Below are positions 32,449-40,343 of a stretch of 64,000 bases of DNA, piece after piece (positions within the stretch are counted from its first letter, which is position 1; every line of letters starts with the position of its first letter). The notes beneath the pieces are model-generated. The model had not been told where the DNA came from. It searched no databases and was given only the letters and a program-made list of their open reading frames with translations. The translations under genes were made by a program, and so were the position numbers. The stretch lies in contig NZ_LZJN01000214.1 in the NCBI RefSeq assembly GCF_001667735.1, forward strand, positions 1-64,000, given 5' to 3'. This DNA is from Mycobacterium sp. E183 (GTDB taxonomy: Bacteria; Actinomycetota; Actinomycetes; Mycobacteriales; Mycobacteriaceae).

Positions 32449-34107
32449 CTAGCGCCTGCGGCTCTTCTTACGCGGCGGTGGCAGCGCGCCCTCGGCGCGC
32501 AACCGGGCGGCGTGCTCGGCCAGGGCATCGACCAGCGGGCCGACGGCGGCCGTCTCGGGCTGCACGTCCACCCGCAGCCCGAATTCCGCGGCGGTCTCGG
32601 CCGTCTTGGGACCGATGCAGGCGATGATCGTCCGCGCGTGCGGCTTGCCGGCGATGCCGACCAGGTTGCGCACGGTGGAGCTGGAGGTGAAGCACACCGC
32701 GTCGAAGCCGCCGGTCTTGATCATCTCCCGCGTCTCCGCCGGCGGCGGCGCGGCCCGCACCGTCCGGTAGGCGGTGACATCCTCGATCTCCCAGCCGCGC
32801 TCGCGCAGTCCCTCGGCCAGCGTCTCGGTGGCGATGTCGGCCCGCGGCAGCAGCACCCGGTTCACCGGGTCGAAAATGCTGTCGTAGTCCGGGAAGTCGT
32901 CCAGCAGGCCGAGTGAGGACTGTTCGCCCGCAGGCACCAGCTCGGGGCTGATGCCGAACGCCCGGACCCGGTCGGCCGTCGACTCGCCGACACAGGCGAT
33001 CTTGACGCCCGAGAACGCCCGCGCGTCCAGACCGAACTCGCCGAACTTCTCCCACACCGCGCGCACCGCATTGGTGGAGGTGAACACCACCCACTGGAAG
33101 CGGCCGTCGACCAGACCCTTGACGGCCCGCTCCATCTGGGCGGGGCTGCGGGGCGGCTCGACGGCGATGGTCGGCACCTCGATCGGCAGCGCGCCGTAGG
33201 ACGTCAGCCGCTCGCTCATCTCGCCGGCCTGGTCCTTGGTGCGCGGCACCAGCACCGTCCAGCCGTACAGCGCCCGGCTCTCCCACCAGTTCAGCTTCGC
33301 CCGGCTGGCCACCGTCTTGCCGATGGTCACCACCAGCGGCCCGGTCAACGGGCCCGCCGGGTCCGTCCCGCCCAGGACGGCCGAGTCGGTCAGACCGCCC
33401 AGCGTGGTCTCGATCGACCGCTGCTGGCAGGTGGTGCCGTGCGCGGTCACCACGCACGGGGTGCTCTCGGAGAGCTCGTGCTCGATCAGGGTGCGCGCCG
33501 CGTCGGCCAGATGCGACGTGGTGGCCTGCAGGATCAGCGGGCCGGGCGCGGCGGCCAGAGCGTCCCAATCCACGTTCGGGTCGCGCACGTCGGCGACCGT
33601 GTGCGACGAGCCCAGCGGCAGACCCGCGTAGCTGGGCACGGCGCCGGTCGGCGCCAGGCCGGGCACGATCTCGATGTGCAGGTGGCTCCGCGCGACGGCG
33701 TTCACCTCGGTGATCACCGCGTCGACCGTCAGCGGGTCGCCGGCCACCAGCCGCACCACGTCGGCGCCGGCACGGGCCTCGGCGGTCAGCGTCTTGGCCA
33801 CCTCGGTCGGCTCGCCGAGCGCCGGGCGGACATCCGGACCGGCCGATATCACCGCGGGCTGCTCCGCTCCGCCGGTGGGCGCGTCACCGTTGCCGGCGGC
33901 GGCCTCGGCCGGCGCCGGGCCGGAGACGGGTGGTAGGTCCTTGCCGATCAGCGCCAGCACCGGCTCCGGCACGTCGGGGTCGGTGAACACCAGGGCGGCG
34001 TTCGCCAATACCGTCGCGGCCCGGGTGGTCAACAGACCCGGATCGCCGGGTCCGGAACCCACGTACGTGATGCGGCCGGGTCTCGGCTTACGCCCTCGCG
34101 TCGTCAT
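32449..34107 (-). CDS. hemD: Fused SUMT-like domain and uroporphyrinogen-III synthase (HemD/CobA)
   Basis: Protein of 552 residues. The N-terminal half resembles the SAM uroporphyrinogen-III methyltransferase fold (ITYVGSGPGDPGLLTTRA at the start). The C-terminal half is uroporphyrinogen-III synthase (GWTVLVPRTKDQAGEMS onward, ending in a basic tail PPPRKKSRRR). The synthase closes hydroxymethylbilane made by HemC. In the SUMT half, the usual GGDPFVFGRGGEE segment reads VAGDPLTVDAVITE and the usual VVPGITSA reads IVPGLAPTG. Methyltransferase activity is therefore doubtful. ATG at 34107; it follows hemC by 23 bp. Confidence 0.93.
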   Translation of the reverse strand: MTTRGRKPRPGRITYVGSGPGDPGLLTTRAATVLANAALVFTDPDVPEPVLALIGKDLPPVSGPAPAEAAAGNGDAPTGGAEQPAVISAGPDVRPALGEPTEVAKTLTAEARAGADVVRLVAGDPLTVDAVITEVNAVARSHLHIEIVPGLAPTGAVPSYAGLPLGSSHTVADVRDPNVDWDALAAAPGPLILQATTSHLADAARTLIEHELSESTPCVVTAHGTTCQQRSIETTLGGLTDSAVLGGTDPAGPLTGPLVVTIGKTVASRAKLNWWESRALYGWTVLVPRTKDQAGEMSERLTSYGALPIEVPTIAVEPPRSPAQMERAVKGLVDGRFQWVVFTSTNAVRAVWEKFGEFGLDARAFSGVKIACVGESTADRVRAFGISPELVPAGEQSSLGLLDDFPDYDSIFDPVNRVLLPRADIATETLAEGLRERGWEIEDVTAYRTVRAAPPPAETREMIKTGGFDAVCFTSSSTVRNLVGIAGKPHARTIIACIGPKTAETAAEFGLRVDVQPETAAVGPLVDALAEHAARLRAEGALPPPRKKSRRR

Positions 34108-34130
34108 TGTCGCTCCCACGTCACTCGCAA

Positions 34131-35075
34131 TTAATTTCCTCGGTTCGGGTCCTGCCGCGCTTCGGCCATCAGCTCTCGGGCGCCGAGTTCGAACAACTCC
34201 GCGGCGACCGATACCCCCAGCTCGCGCGCCCGGTCGGCGGTGCCGATGCCGGACGCGCGTATCACGTCGGACCCGTCCAGCGCCGCCACGCAACCGCGCA
34301 GCGACAGCTCTTCGAAGACGCGGCCGTCCTCATCGATGGACTCGACCACCTCGGCGATCGCGCCCACCGGTGCGGAGCAACCCGCCTCCAGTTCGGCCAG
34401 CAGGGCTCGCTCCGCGGTGACCGACGCGCGCGTGTCGGCGTCGTCCAACTCCGCCAGCACCGCCGCCAATTCATCACCCGCGCGGCATTCGACGGCGAGC
34501 GCGCCCTGAGCCGGTGCTGGCAACATCTGCACCGGCTCTAACGTCTCGGTGACATCGTCGAGGCGACCGAGCCGGGCCAGTCCGGCCCGAGCCACCACGA
34601 TCGCGTCGAGATCACCATTGCTTACCCTGTTCAACCTGGTATCTAGGTTGCCTCGTAGGGGGCGGATTTCCAAACCGAGACCCAATGCCCTAAGCTGCGC
34701 GGCCCTGCGCGGGGACGACGTGCCCACCAGCGAACCCGGCGGCAACTCCCCGAGCACCAGCCCGTCGCGGGCCACCACCACGTCGCGGGGGTCGTTGCGG
34801 GGCGGTATCGCCGCGATCGTGAACCGCGGGTCGTCCGCCGTGGGCAAATCCTTGTGCGAGTGCACCGCGGCGTCCACCCGGCCGTCGTCCATGGCCTCGC
34901 GCAGTGCGGTGGTGAAGGCGCCGACGCCCAGGGTTTCGATGGGCGCCGACGAGCGGTCGCCGGCGGTGGTGATGATCACCAACTCCGCGGGGTGACCGTT
35001 GGCGATCAGGGCGTCCCTGACGACGCCGGCCTGGGTGGTGGCCAACAGACTGCCCCGGGTGCCTATCCGGATCAC
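34131..35075 (-). CDS. hemC: Hydroxymethylbilane synthase (porphobilinogen deaminase)
   Basis: Enzyme of 314 residues that polymerises four porphobilinogens into hydroxymethylbilane. The dipyrromethane cofactor attaches to Cys233 in ELEAGCSAPVGA. The active-site segments VHSHKDLPT, GTSSPRRAAQLRA and RPLRGNLDTRL are intact. I use the GTG at 35075 (VIRIGTRGSLL) because it aligns with the family start. A TTG at 35084, 5 bp past the hemA stop, would add three residues. A Ser-to-Gln type change is not seen; the protein looks fully active. Confidence 0.95.
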   Translation of the reverse strand: MIRIGTRGSLLATTQAGVVRDALIANGHPAELVIITTAGDRSSAPIETLGVGAFTTALREAMDDGRVDAAVHSHKDLPTADDPRFTIAAIPPRNDPRDVVVARDGLVLGELPPGSLVGTSSPRRAAQLRALGLGLEIRPLRGNLDTRLNRVSNGDLDAIVVARAGLARLGRLDDVTETLEPVQMLPAPAQGALAVECRAGDELAAVLAELDDADTRASVTAERALLAELEAGCSAPVGAIAEVVESIDEDGRVFEELSLRGCVAALDGSDVIRASGIGTADRARELGVSVAAELFELGARELMAEARQDPNRGN

Positions 35076-35088
35076 ATTCGCCAATCGG

Positions 35089-36459
35089 CTACTCGGCGGT
35101 GGGTTCTTGCGTTCCGGCGTCGAATCCCGTTGCTATGACGGGCAATTCGCCCGCAGCGACGGCGTCGACGGCGGTCTGGTCGAGTTCGAAGAGTTCGCGC
35201 AGCGCTTCGGCGTAGCTATCGCCGCCGGGGGCGCTGGCGAGTTGTTTGATCCGCACGGTCGGCGCGTGCAGCAGCTTGTCCACCACCCGCCGCACGGTGC
35301 GCGCCACCTCCTCGCGGTGGGCGCTCTGAAGGCCGGGCAGCCGGTTGTCCAGGCGCAGCAGCTCCGCCTCCACCACGTCGGCGGCGCGCTGGCGCAGCGC
35401 GGTCACCGTCGGGGTGACCTCGGCCATCCGCTGGCCGGCCAGGTAGGCGGCCACTTCGGCGGCCACGATGTGGCGCGCGGCGTGCACGTCGGACGCGGCG
35501 GCGTGCGCCGACGGCTCGTGCTGCACGCGGTCCACGTCGACGACCCACACACCGGGCAGGCCGGCGACCGCCGGATCCACGTCGCGCGGCATGCCCAGGT
35601 CGCAGATCACCAGCGGACGCGTCGACTCGTCGCGGCGGGCGGCGGCCAGCGCGTGGTGCACGTCGGCCAGTGTGATCACCGGGCTCACCGCGCCGGTGCA
35701 GCTGACCACGACGTCGGCGTCGGCGACCGCGTCGGCCAGCCGGTCGAGGGCCATCGCGTCGGCCTGCACACCGGATTCGCGGATCTTGCGGGCCAGCCGC
35801 TGCCCCCGGGACAACGACCGATTCAGGACGTGCACCCGCCGGACACCGGAGCGGGTCAGGTGGGCCGCGGCCAGGGCGCCCATCGCGCCGGCGCCGACCA
35901 GCGCGGCGGTCTTGCCCTCCAGGCCGCCCAGCCGGCGCTCGGCCATGTCGAGGGCGACCGACACCACCGAGGCGCCGGCCGCATCGATCGCGGTCTCGGA
36001 ATGCACCCGCTTGCCCACCGACAGCGCCCGTTGGGCCAGCTCGTGCAGCACCCGCCCGACGGTCCGATTGCCTTCCGCGGTGGCATACGCGCGGCGCACC
36101 TGGCCGAGCACCTGCTGCTCACCCACCACGGCGGAGTCCAGCCCGCTGGCCACCGCGAACAGGTGCTCGACGGCGGCCTCGCTGTACCGGACGTACGCGT
36201 ATTTGGTCAGGTCCCCCATCGACATTCCGGAGTGATCCGACAGCACCTGCCCAATGGCCGCCAACCCGCCGTGGAACGCGTCCACCACTGCATAGACCTC
36301 GACCCGGTTGCATGTCGACAGCACCATCGCCTCGGTCACCAGCGGCGACTGCAACACTCGGTCGACGATCTTGCCCTGATCGGATTCGTCGATGCTGAGT
36401 TGTTCCAGGACGGAGACCGGCGCACTGCGGTGCGAAACCCCGAAGAGCAAGACGCTCAC
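35089..36459 (-). CDS. hemA: Glutamyl-tRNA reductase
   Basis: Enzyme of 456 residues that reduces Glu-tRNA(Glu) to glutamate-1-semialdehyde with NADPH, the first step of the C5 pathway. The catalytic Cys50 is in LSTCNRVEVYAVV. The NADPH loop is ALVGAGAMGALAAAH, and the C-terminal dimerisation helix includes RQRAADVVEAELLRL. The GTG at 36459 (VSVLLFGVSHRSAP) matches the family start and follows AGGTGA. First gene of hemA-hemC-hemD-hemB. It lies 102 bp downstream of a glutaredoxin-like gene on the same strand. Confidence 0.96.
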   Translation of the reverse strand: MSVLLFGVSHRSAPVSVLEQLSIDESDQGKIVDRVLQSPLVTEAMVLSTCNRVEVYAVVDAFHGGLAAIGQVLSDHSGMSMGDLTKYAYVRYSEAAVEHLFAVASGLDSAVVGEQQVLGQVRRAYATAEGNRTVGRVLHELAQRALSVGKRVHSETAIDAAGASVVSVALDMAERRLGGLEGKTAALVGAGAMGALAAAHLTRSGVRRVHVLNRSLSRGQRLARKIRESGVQADAMALDRLADAVADADVVVSCTGAVSPVITLADVHHALAAARRDESTRPLVICDLGMPRDVDPAVAGLPGVWVVDVDRVQHEPSAHAAASDVHAARHIVAAEVAAYLAGQRMAEVTPTVTALRQRAADVVEAELLRLDNRLPGLQSAHREEVARTVRRVVDKLLHAPTVRIKQLASAPGGDSYAEALRELFELDQTAVDAVAAGELPVIATGFDAGTQEPTAE

Positions 36460-36561
36460 GGCAGCATCACCTGGCCAGCTCCCTTGCTTCCTCCAGTAAC
36501 TGAACTGGTTTCCAAGGTAATCGTTTATCAGGTGGGCTACCAAATAATTGCCCGGTGGTCC

Positions 36562-36831
36562 TCATCTCCCCAGATCCGCGCGCAGCCGCGGCTCGTCGAG
36601 GTCCCAGTAGCTGTGCTCGCGGCCGTCGAGCAGGATCACGGGCAGCCGGTCACCGAATTCGGCCCGCAGCGCCGGGTTGCCGGCGGCCGCGGCGGCGTCG
36701 ACGTCGGTCGTCGACAGGTCGAAGCCCAGCTCGGACGCCAGTTCCTCGAGCCGGTCGTGCACCCGCACGCAGAGGGTGCAGCCGTCGCGAGTCAGCAGTT
36801 CCACCTGCGGCCGTCGGGGGGCGTCGGTCAT
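36562..36831 (-). CDS. Glutaredoxin-like protein (Rv0508-like)
   Basis: Protein of 89 residues, small thioredoxin fold. The N-terminal strand VELLTRDGCTLCVRVHDRLEEL holds the CxxC redox pair. GDRLPVILLDGREHSYWDLDEPRLRADLG contains the cis-Pro and C-terminal helix of DUF836-type glutaredoxins. The partner is unknown; mycobacteria use mycothiol rather than glutathione. ATG at 36831 is chosen; 36837 is an alternative two codons up. Divergent from the WXG100 gene at 36891, with only 59 bp between. Confidence 0.88.
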   Translation of the reverse strand: MTDAPRRPQVELLTRDGCTLCVRVHDRLEELASELGFDLSTTDVDAAAAAGNPALRAEFGDRLPVILLDGREHSYWDLDEPRLRADLGR

Positions 36832-36890
36832 GGCCATCAGTCTGGCACCGGTGACTTGTGGGGACATCTGGCCGGCGTTACTTTCCGGTC

Positions 36891-37190
36891 ATGGCCCTGC
36901 GAGTTGACCCGGCGGTGATGCAGAGTCACGCCGTTTCCACCGCCGGCGCGGCAGAGAACCTTTCGAGCCGCCTCGCTCAGCTGGACGATCAGGTGGGGCA
37001 GATGCTGGGCGGCTGGCAAGGCGCGTCCGGGACGGCGTATTCCTCCGCGTGGGAACTCTGGCATCGGGGCGCTCGCGAGGTTCAGCTGGGGCTGTCGATG
37101 TTGGCGCGCCTCGTGGGTGAGGCCGGCGAGGGCTATCAGGCCAACGAGGCCGGGTCCGCCGCGGCGGAGCGAGCGGTGCGCGGTGGCTGA
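36891..37190 (+). CDS. WXG100-family protein with type VII signal (CFP-10-like partner)
   Basis: Protein of 99 residues predicted to be a helical hairpin. The turn carries W42-Q-G44 (MLGGWQGASG), the WXG motif. After helix 2 the sequence GYQANE gives Y82xxxE86, the general ESX secretion signal, as in EsxB/CFP-10. The next gene overlaps it by 8 bp and also encodes a WXG100 protein, so the two probably form a heterodimer. No ESX core gene (eccC, eccD, mycP) lies in the window. Export would depend on an ESX system encoded elsewhere. The locus differs from H37Rv, where I recall mmpS2-mmpL2. Confidence 0.85.
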   Translation: MALRVDPAVMQSHAVSTAGAAENLSSRLAQLDDQVGQMLGGWQGASGTAYSSAWELWHRGAREVQLGLSMLARLVGEAGEGYQANEAGSAAAERAVRGG

Positions 37191-37473
37191 GGCGTTTCGG
37201 GTGGATCCGCAGGCGTTGGCCGACTCGGTGCAGCGGATGGCCGACTTTCAGCGCTACGCCGAGGACATGATCACCGAAATCGATTCCCGCGTAACGCGTT
37301 TGCACACCACGTGGACGGGTGAGGCCGCGGCCGCGCACGCCGAGTCGCATCAGCACTGGGTGCGCGGCGAGGCGATGATGCGCGAGGCGCTGGCGCAGTT
37401 GAAGAAGGTTGCCGCGACCGCGCACGGCAACTACACCGGGGCGATGTCGACGAATCTCGGCATGTGGTCGTGA
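37183..37473 (+). CDS. WXG100-family protein (ESAT-6-like partner)
   Basis: Protein of 96 residues starting with GTG at 37183, inside the end of the previous gene. It is helical, with W44-T-G46 in the turn (HTTWTGEAAAAHAESHQHW). The C-terminus HGNYTGAMSTNLGMWS has no YxxxD/E, so it likely relies on its partner for export, as EsxA does on EsxB. The segment FRVDPQALADSVQRMADFQ is typical of the WXG100 first helix. The 8-bp overlap indicates translational coupling. Confidence 0.85.
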   Translation: MAEAFRVDPQALADSVQRMADFQRYAEDMITEIDSRVTRLHTTWTGEAAAAHAESHQHWVRGEAMMREALAQLKKVAATAHGNYTGAMSTNLGMWS

Positions 37474-37477
37474 CCAG

Positions 37478-37762
37478 ATGGCGCCGCTGGCGTGTGACGC
37501 GACTGCGCTAGACCGCGCCGGTGCCACGGTGCTGGCCACCGGCGAGTCCATGGGATCGGTGATTTCGGCGTTGACGGCGGCGCTGGCCTGCAGCGCGGGC
37601 ACGAGCTTCATGGCCACCGAGACCGCCGCGGGCGGCGGCACCATGGCAATGCTGTTGGCGGAGGCCACGCCAACACTCGACGATCAACGCGAGCAAAGCT
37701 CTCAGGAAGTCGACTCCGCCTACACCACAGATGCGAGCGGACATTGTCGAGTGTGCAGCTAG
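37478..37762 (+). CDS. Small Ala/Thr-rich protein linked to WXG100 pair, 3' end in repeat
   Basis: Protein of 94 residues, ATG 4 bp after the second WXG100 stop. It is Ala/Thr/Gly-rich with a long hydrophobic helix (SVISALTAALACSAGTSFMA) and a polar C-terminal segment (LDDQREQSSQEVDSAYTTDAS). This general build resembles EspC-like or other ESX-associated small proteins, but the Y-to-D spacing is one residue short of YxxxD. The last eight codons, including the stop, lie inside the palindromic repeat at 37745. The present C-terminus (GHCRVCS) may therefore be acquired and the gene shortened. Function unknown. Confidence 0.55.
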   Translation: MAPLACDATALDRAGATVLATGESMGSVISALTAALACSAGTSFMATETAAGGGTMAMLLAEATPTLDDQREQSSQEVDSAYTTDASGHCRVCS

Positions 37763-37805
37763 CTTCACGCTCGGCGCCGAGTGTGCGGCTAGCTTCACAC
37801 TCGAC
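37745..37805. repeat. 61-bp composite palindromic repeat
   Basis: Two copies of a 26-bp unit, CGAGTGTGCrGCTAGCTTCA followed by CrCTCG, lie at 37748-37773 and 37778-37803. They match at 24 of 26 positions with a 30-bp period. Each copy is itself a stem-loop: CGAGTGTG pairs with CACACTCG in copy 2, with one G-T pair in copy 1. The outer arms TGTCGAGTGTG (37745-37755) and CACACTCGACA (37795-37805) are an exact 11-bp inverted repeat. The loops carry GCTAGC. There is no T-tract. It may act as a terminator or be an interspersed element. Confidence 0.8.
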
Positions 37806-37906
37806 AGCGCGGCATAGCCGACGCCCCGCGGCACAACCGCCGGATAGGGTTGGATACCGGGACCCACTGGGTCGCCAGGCAACACAGCGATCTAGGAGGT
37901 TTGGCG

Positions 37907-38818
37907 ATGACTTCCTCTGACCCCGTCGACGGAGACGTCAGTCGCGCTGACCTGGAGTCGCTGGCCGCCGACGCCAGCGCGGCCCGTGCGCTGGAGGACC
38001 TGCAAGCCGAAAAGGCCGCCACCGACGAGGACCGGCCCCAGCCGCCGATCGACCTGACCGCGGCCGCCTTCTTCGACGTCGACAACACCCTGGTGCAGGG
38101 CTCCTCGGCGGTGCACTTCGGCCGCGGGCTGGCCGCGCGCAACTACTTCACCTATCGCGATGTGCTCGGTTTCATCTATGCCCAGGCCAAATTCCAGGTC
38201 CTCGGCAAGGAGAACAGCAACGACGTCGCCGCCGGCCGTCGCAAAGCGCTCGCCTTCATCGAGGGCCGCTCGGTCGAACAGCTGGTGACGCTGGGCGAGG
38301 AGATCTACGACGAGATCATCGCGGACAAAATCTGGCCGGGCACTCGCGAGCTGACGCAGATGCACCTCGACGCGGGCCAGCAGGTGTGGCTGATCACCGC
38401 CACCCCTTACGAACTCGCGGCGACCATCGCGCGGCGGCTCGGCCTGACCGGCGCCCTGGGCACCGTCGCGGAGTCCGTCGACGGGGTGTTCACCGGCCGG
38501 CTCGTCGGCGACATCCTGCACGGGACCGGAAAGGCGCACGCCGTGCGGTCGCTGGCGATCCGGGAGGGCCTGAACCTCAAACGCTGCACGGCCTACTCCG
38601 ACAGCTTCAACGACGTGCCCATGCTCTCGTTGGTGGGCACCGCCGTCGCGATCAACCCGGACGCACGCCTGCGCACACTGGCCCGCGAACGCGGTTGGGA
38701 GATCCGGGACTTTCGCACCGCCCGCAAGGCCGCCCGGATCGGGGTCCCGTCGGCGTTGGCGCTCGGTGCGGCCGGTGGTGCACTGGCCGCGGTGGCTTCC
38801 CGGCGGCAATCGCGCTGA
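37907..38818 (+). CDS. serB1: HAD-family phosphoserine phosphatase-like protein
   Basis: Protein of 303 residues, HAD subfamily IB. The nucleophile motif is AFFDVDNTLVQGSS (DxDxT). Motif II Thr is in WLITATPYE, the Lys motif is HGTGKAHAV and motif IV is AYSDSFNDVPML. A hydrophobic C-terminal segment (GVPSALALGAAGGALAAVA) could anchor it to the membrane. The locus matches Rv0505c (serB1), but its true substrate need not be phosphoserine. The ATG at 37907 has an excellent AGGAGG at 37894-37899. Confidence 0.9.
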   Translation: MTSSDPVDGDVSRADLESLAADASAARALEDLQAEKAATDEDRPQPPIDLTAAAFFDVDNTLVQGSSAVHFGRGLAARNYFTYRDVLGFIYAQAKFQVLGKENSNDVAAGRRKALAFIEGRSVEQLVTLGEEIYDEIIADKIWPGTRELTQMHLDAGQQVWLITATPYELAATIARRLGLTGALGTVAESVDGVFTGRLVGDILHGTGKAHAVRSLAIREGLNLKRCTAYSDSFNDVPMLSLVGTAVAINPDARLRTLARERGWEIRDFRTARKAARIGVPSALALGAAGGALAAVASRRQSR

Positions 38819-38863
38819 TAGGCTGCGCCGCTGAGACCTATTCGAGCGGAGAGCGACAGCGCT

Positions 38864-39394
38864 ATGACAATCCCCAAGGGAGCCGAAGGGCTCATCGGCA
38901 GCCATTACCGGGCGCCGGATTACTTCCTCGTCGGCCGCGAGAAGATCCGGGAGTTCGCCCTCGCCATCAACAACGACCATCCGACGCACTTCAACGAGGC
39001 CGACGCCGCCGCGGCCGGATACGACGCGCTGGTGGCCCCGCCCACGTTCCTCGCCATCGCGGGCCGGCGCGTGCAGCTGGAGATCTTCACCAAGTTCAGC
39101 ATTCCGATCAACATCGCGCGGGTCATGCACCGCGACCAGAAATTCAAGTTCCACCGGCCGATCGTCGCAGGGGATAGGCTTTACTTCGACACCTATCTAG
39201 ACTCGGTCATTGAGTCCCATGGCGCCGTGATCACCGAGATCCGTAGCGAGGTCACGGACGCCGAGGGCAAACCGGTCATCACCAGTACAGTCACGATGCT
39301 GGGGGAAGCCGCAAACAACGATGCCGACCACGAAGCAACCGTCGCGGCAGTCGCGTCCATATCAGCGGGAAAGTCCATATCAGCGGGAAAGTAG
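38864..39394 (+). CDS. MaoC-like (R)-hydratase/dehydratase (Rv0504c, HadA-type)
   Basis: Protein of 176 residues with a single hot-dog domain of the type of FAS-II HadA/HadC (UPF0336). Markers are GSHYRAPDYFLVGREKIREFA, NNDHPTHFNEADAAAAGYDALVAPPTF and HRPIVAGDRLYFDTYLD. It probably acts on acyl thioesters. It sits 10 bp upstream of cmaA2, so a mycolic-acid role is plausible. The C-terminus ends in a perfect duplication, SISAGKSISAGK, encoded by an 18-bp tandem repeat at 39356-39391. I recall the H37Rv protein as about ten residues shorter. Confidence 0.88.
   Translation: MTIPKGAEGLIGSHYRAPDYFLVGREKIREFALAINNDHPTHFNEADAAAAGYDALVAPPTFLAIAGRRVQLEIFTKFSIPINIARVMHRDQKFKFHRPIVAGDRLYFDTYLDSVIESHGAVITEIRSEVTDAEGKPVITSTVTMLGEAANNDADHEATVAAVASISAGKSISAGK
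39356..39391 (+). repeat. 18-bp perfect tandem duplication at the MaoC gene 3' end
   Basis: TCCATATCAGCGGGAAAG occurs twice in a row (39356-39373 and 39374-39391), immediately before the TAG stop. It is in frame and adds six residues. The repeat also carries GGGAAAG 14 bp before the cmaA2 start. Confidence 0.95.
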
Positions 39395-39404
39395 GTTCGA
39401 ATCA

Positions 39405-40334
39405 ATGACGTCACAGGGGGAAAGCGGTAGCACGCAACTGAAGCCGCCGGTCGAGAAGGTCCGGTCGCACTACGACAAATCGAACGAGTTCTTCAAGCTC
39501 TGGCTCGACCCGTCGATGACCTACAGCTGCGGCTATTTCGACGAGAATCCGGACCCCCAGAACCTGACCAAGACGCTGGAAGAGGCGCAGTACGCCAAGC
39601 GCAAGCTCGCGCTGGACAAGCTCAACCTCGAGCCAGGCATGACACTGCTCGACATCGGCTCCGGGTGGGGTTCGACGATGCGGCACGCGGTGGCCGAGTA
39701 CGACGTCAACGTCATCGGCCTGACGCTCAGCGAAAACCAGTACGCCCACTGCGTGGCCGAGTTCGACAAGATGGACAGCCCCCGCCGCAAAGAGGTGCGG
39801 ATCCAGGGCTGGGAGGAATTCCCTGGCGACGTACCGATCGACCGCATCGTGTCGCTGGGTGCGTTCGAGCACTTCGCCGACGGCGCCGGTGACGCCGGGT
39901 ACGAGCGGTACGCCACCTTCTTCAAGAAGTACTACGACCTGCTGCCCGACGACGGCCGCATGCTGCTGCACTCGATCGTGGTGCCGTCCGCCGAAGAGGG
40001 CAAGAAGATGGGCTTGCAGGTGAACATGACCCTGCTGCGGTTCATCAGCTTCATCCTCAAGGAGATCTACCCGGGCGGGAAGCTGCCTCAGGTCGACCTG
40101 GTCGACAAGTACGCGACCGACGCCGGTTTCAAGATCGAGCGCCACCACTTCATCGGCAAGAACTACGTCCCGACGCTGACCGCCTGGGGCGACGCGCTCG
40201 AGGCGCACAAGGAAGAGGCGATCGCGCTGAAGGGGCAGGAGACCTACGACATCTACCTGAAGTACTTGCGCGGCTGCTCGGACCTGTTCCGCGACGGCTA
40301 CACCAACGTCTGCCAGTTCACGATGGTCAAGTAA
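39405..40334 (+). CDS. cmaA2: Cyclopropane mycolic acid synthase
   Basis: SAM-dependent methyltransferase of 309 residues. It adds a cyclopropane ring to mycolic acids; in M. tuberculosis CmaA2 makes trans-cyclopropanes and some proximal cis rings. Hallmarks are DKSNEFFKLWLDPSMTYSCG near the N-terminus, the SAM loop LLDIGSGWGSTMRHA, IGLTLSENQYAH and SLGAFEHFADG. The ATG at 39405 lies 10 bp past the MaoC-like gene. The active-site ligands of the family (Glu in FEHF, Tyr and Cys near the C-terminus in YLRGCSDLF) are present. A strong terminator follows. Confidence 0.93.
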   Translation: MTSQGESGSTQLKPPVEKVRSHYDKSNEFFKLWLDPSMTYSCGYFDENPDPQNLTKTLEEAQYAKRKLALDKLNLEPGMTLLDIGSGWGSTMRHAVAEYDVNVIGLTLSENQYAHCVAEFDKMDSPRRKEVRIQGWEEFPGDVPIDRIVSLGAFEHFADGAGDAGYERYATFFKKYYDLLPDDGRMLLHSIVVPSAEEGKKMGLQVNMTLLRFISFILKEIYPGGKLPQVDLVDKYATDAGFKIERHHFIGKNYVPTLTAWGDALEAHKEEAIALKGQETYDIYLKYLRGCSDLFRDGYTNVCQFTMVK

Positions 40335-40343
40335 TTCGCCCGA

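Noticed and set aside
36493..36508. CCAGT/ACTGG inverted repeat upstream of hemA
   Set aside because: Five-bp arms with a 6-bp spacer are too weak to call an operator without conservation.
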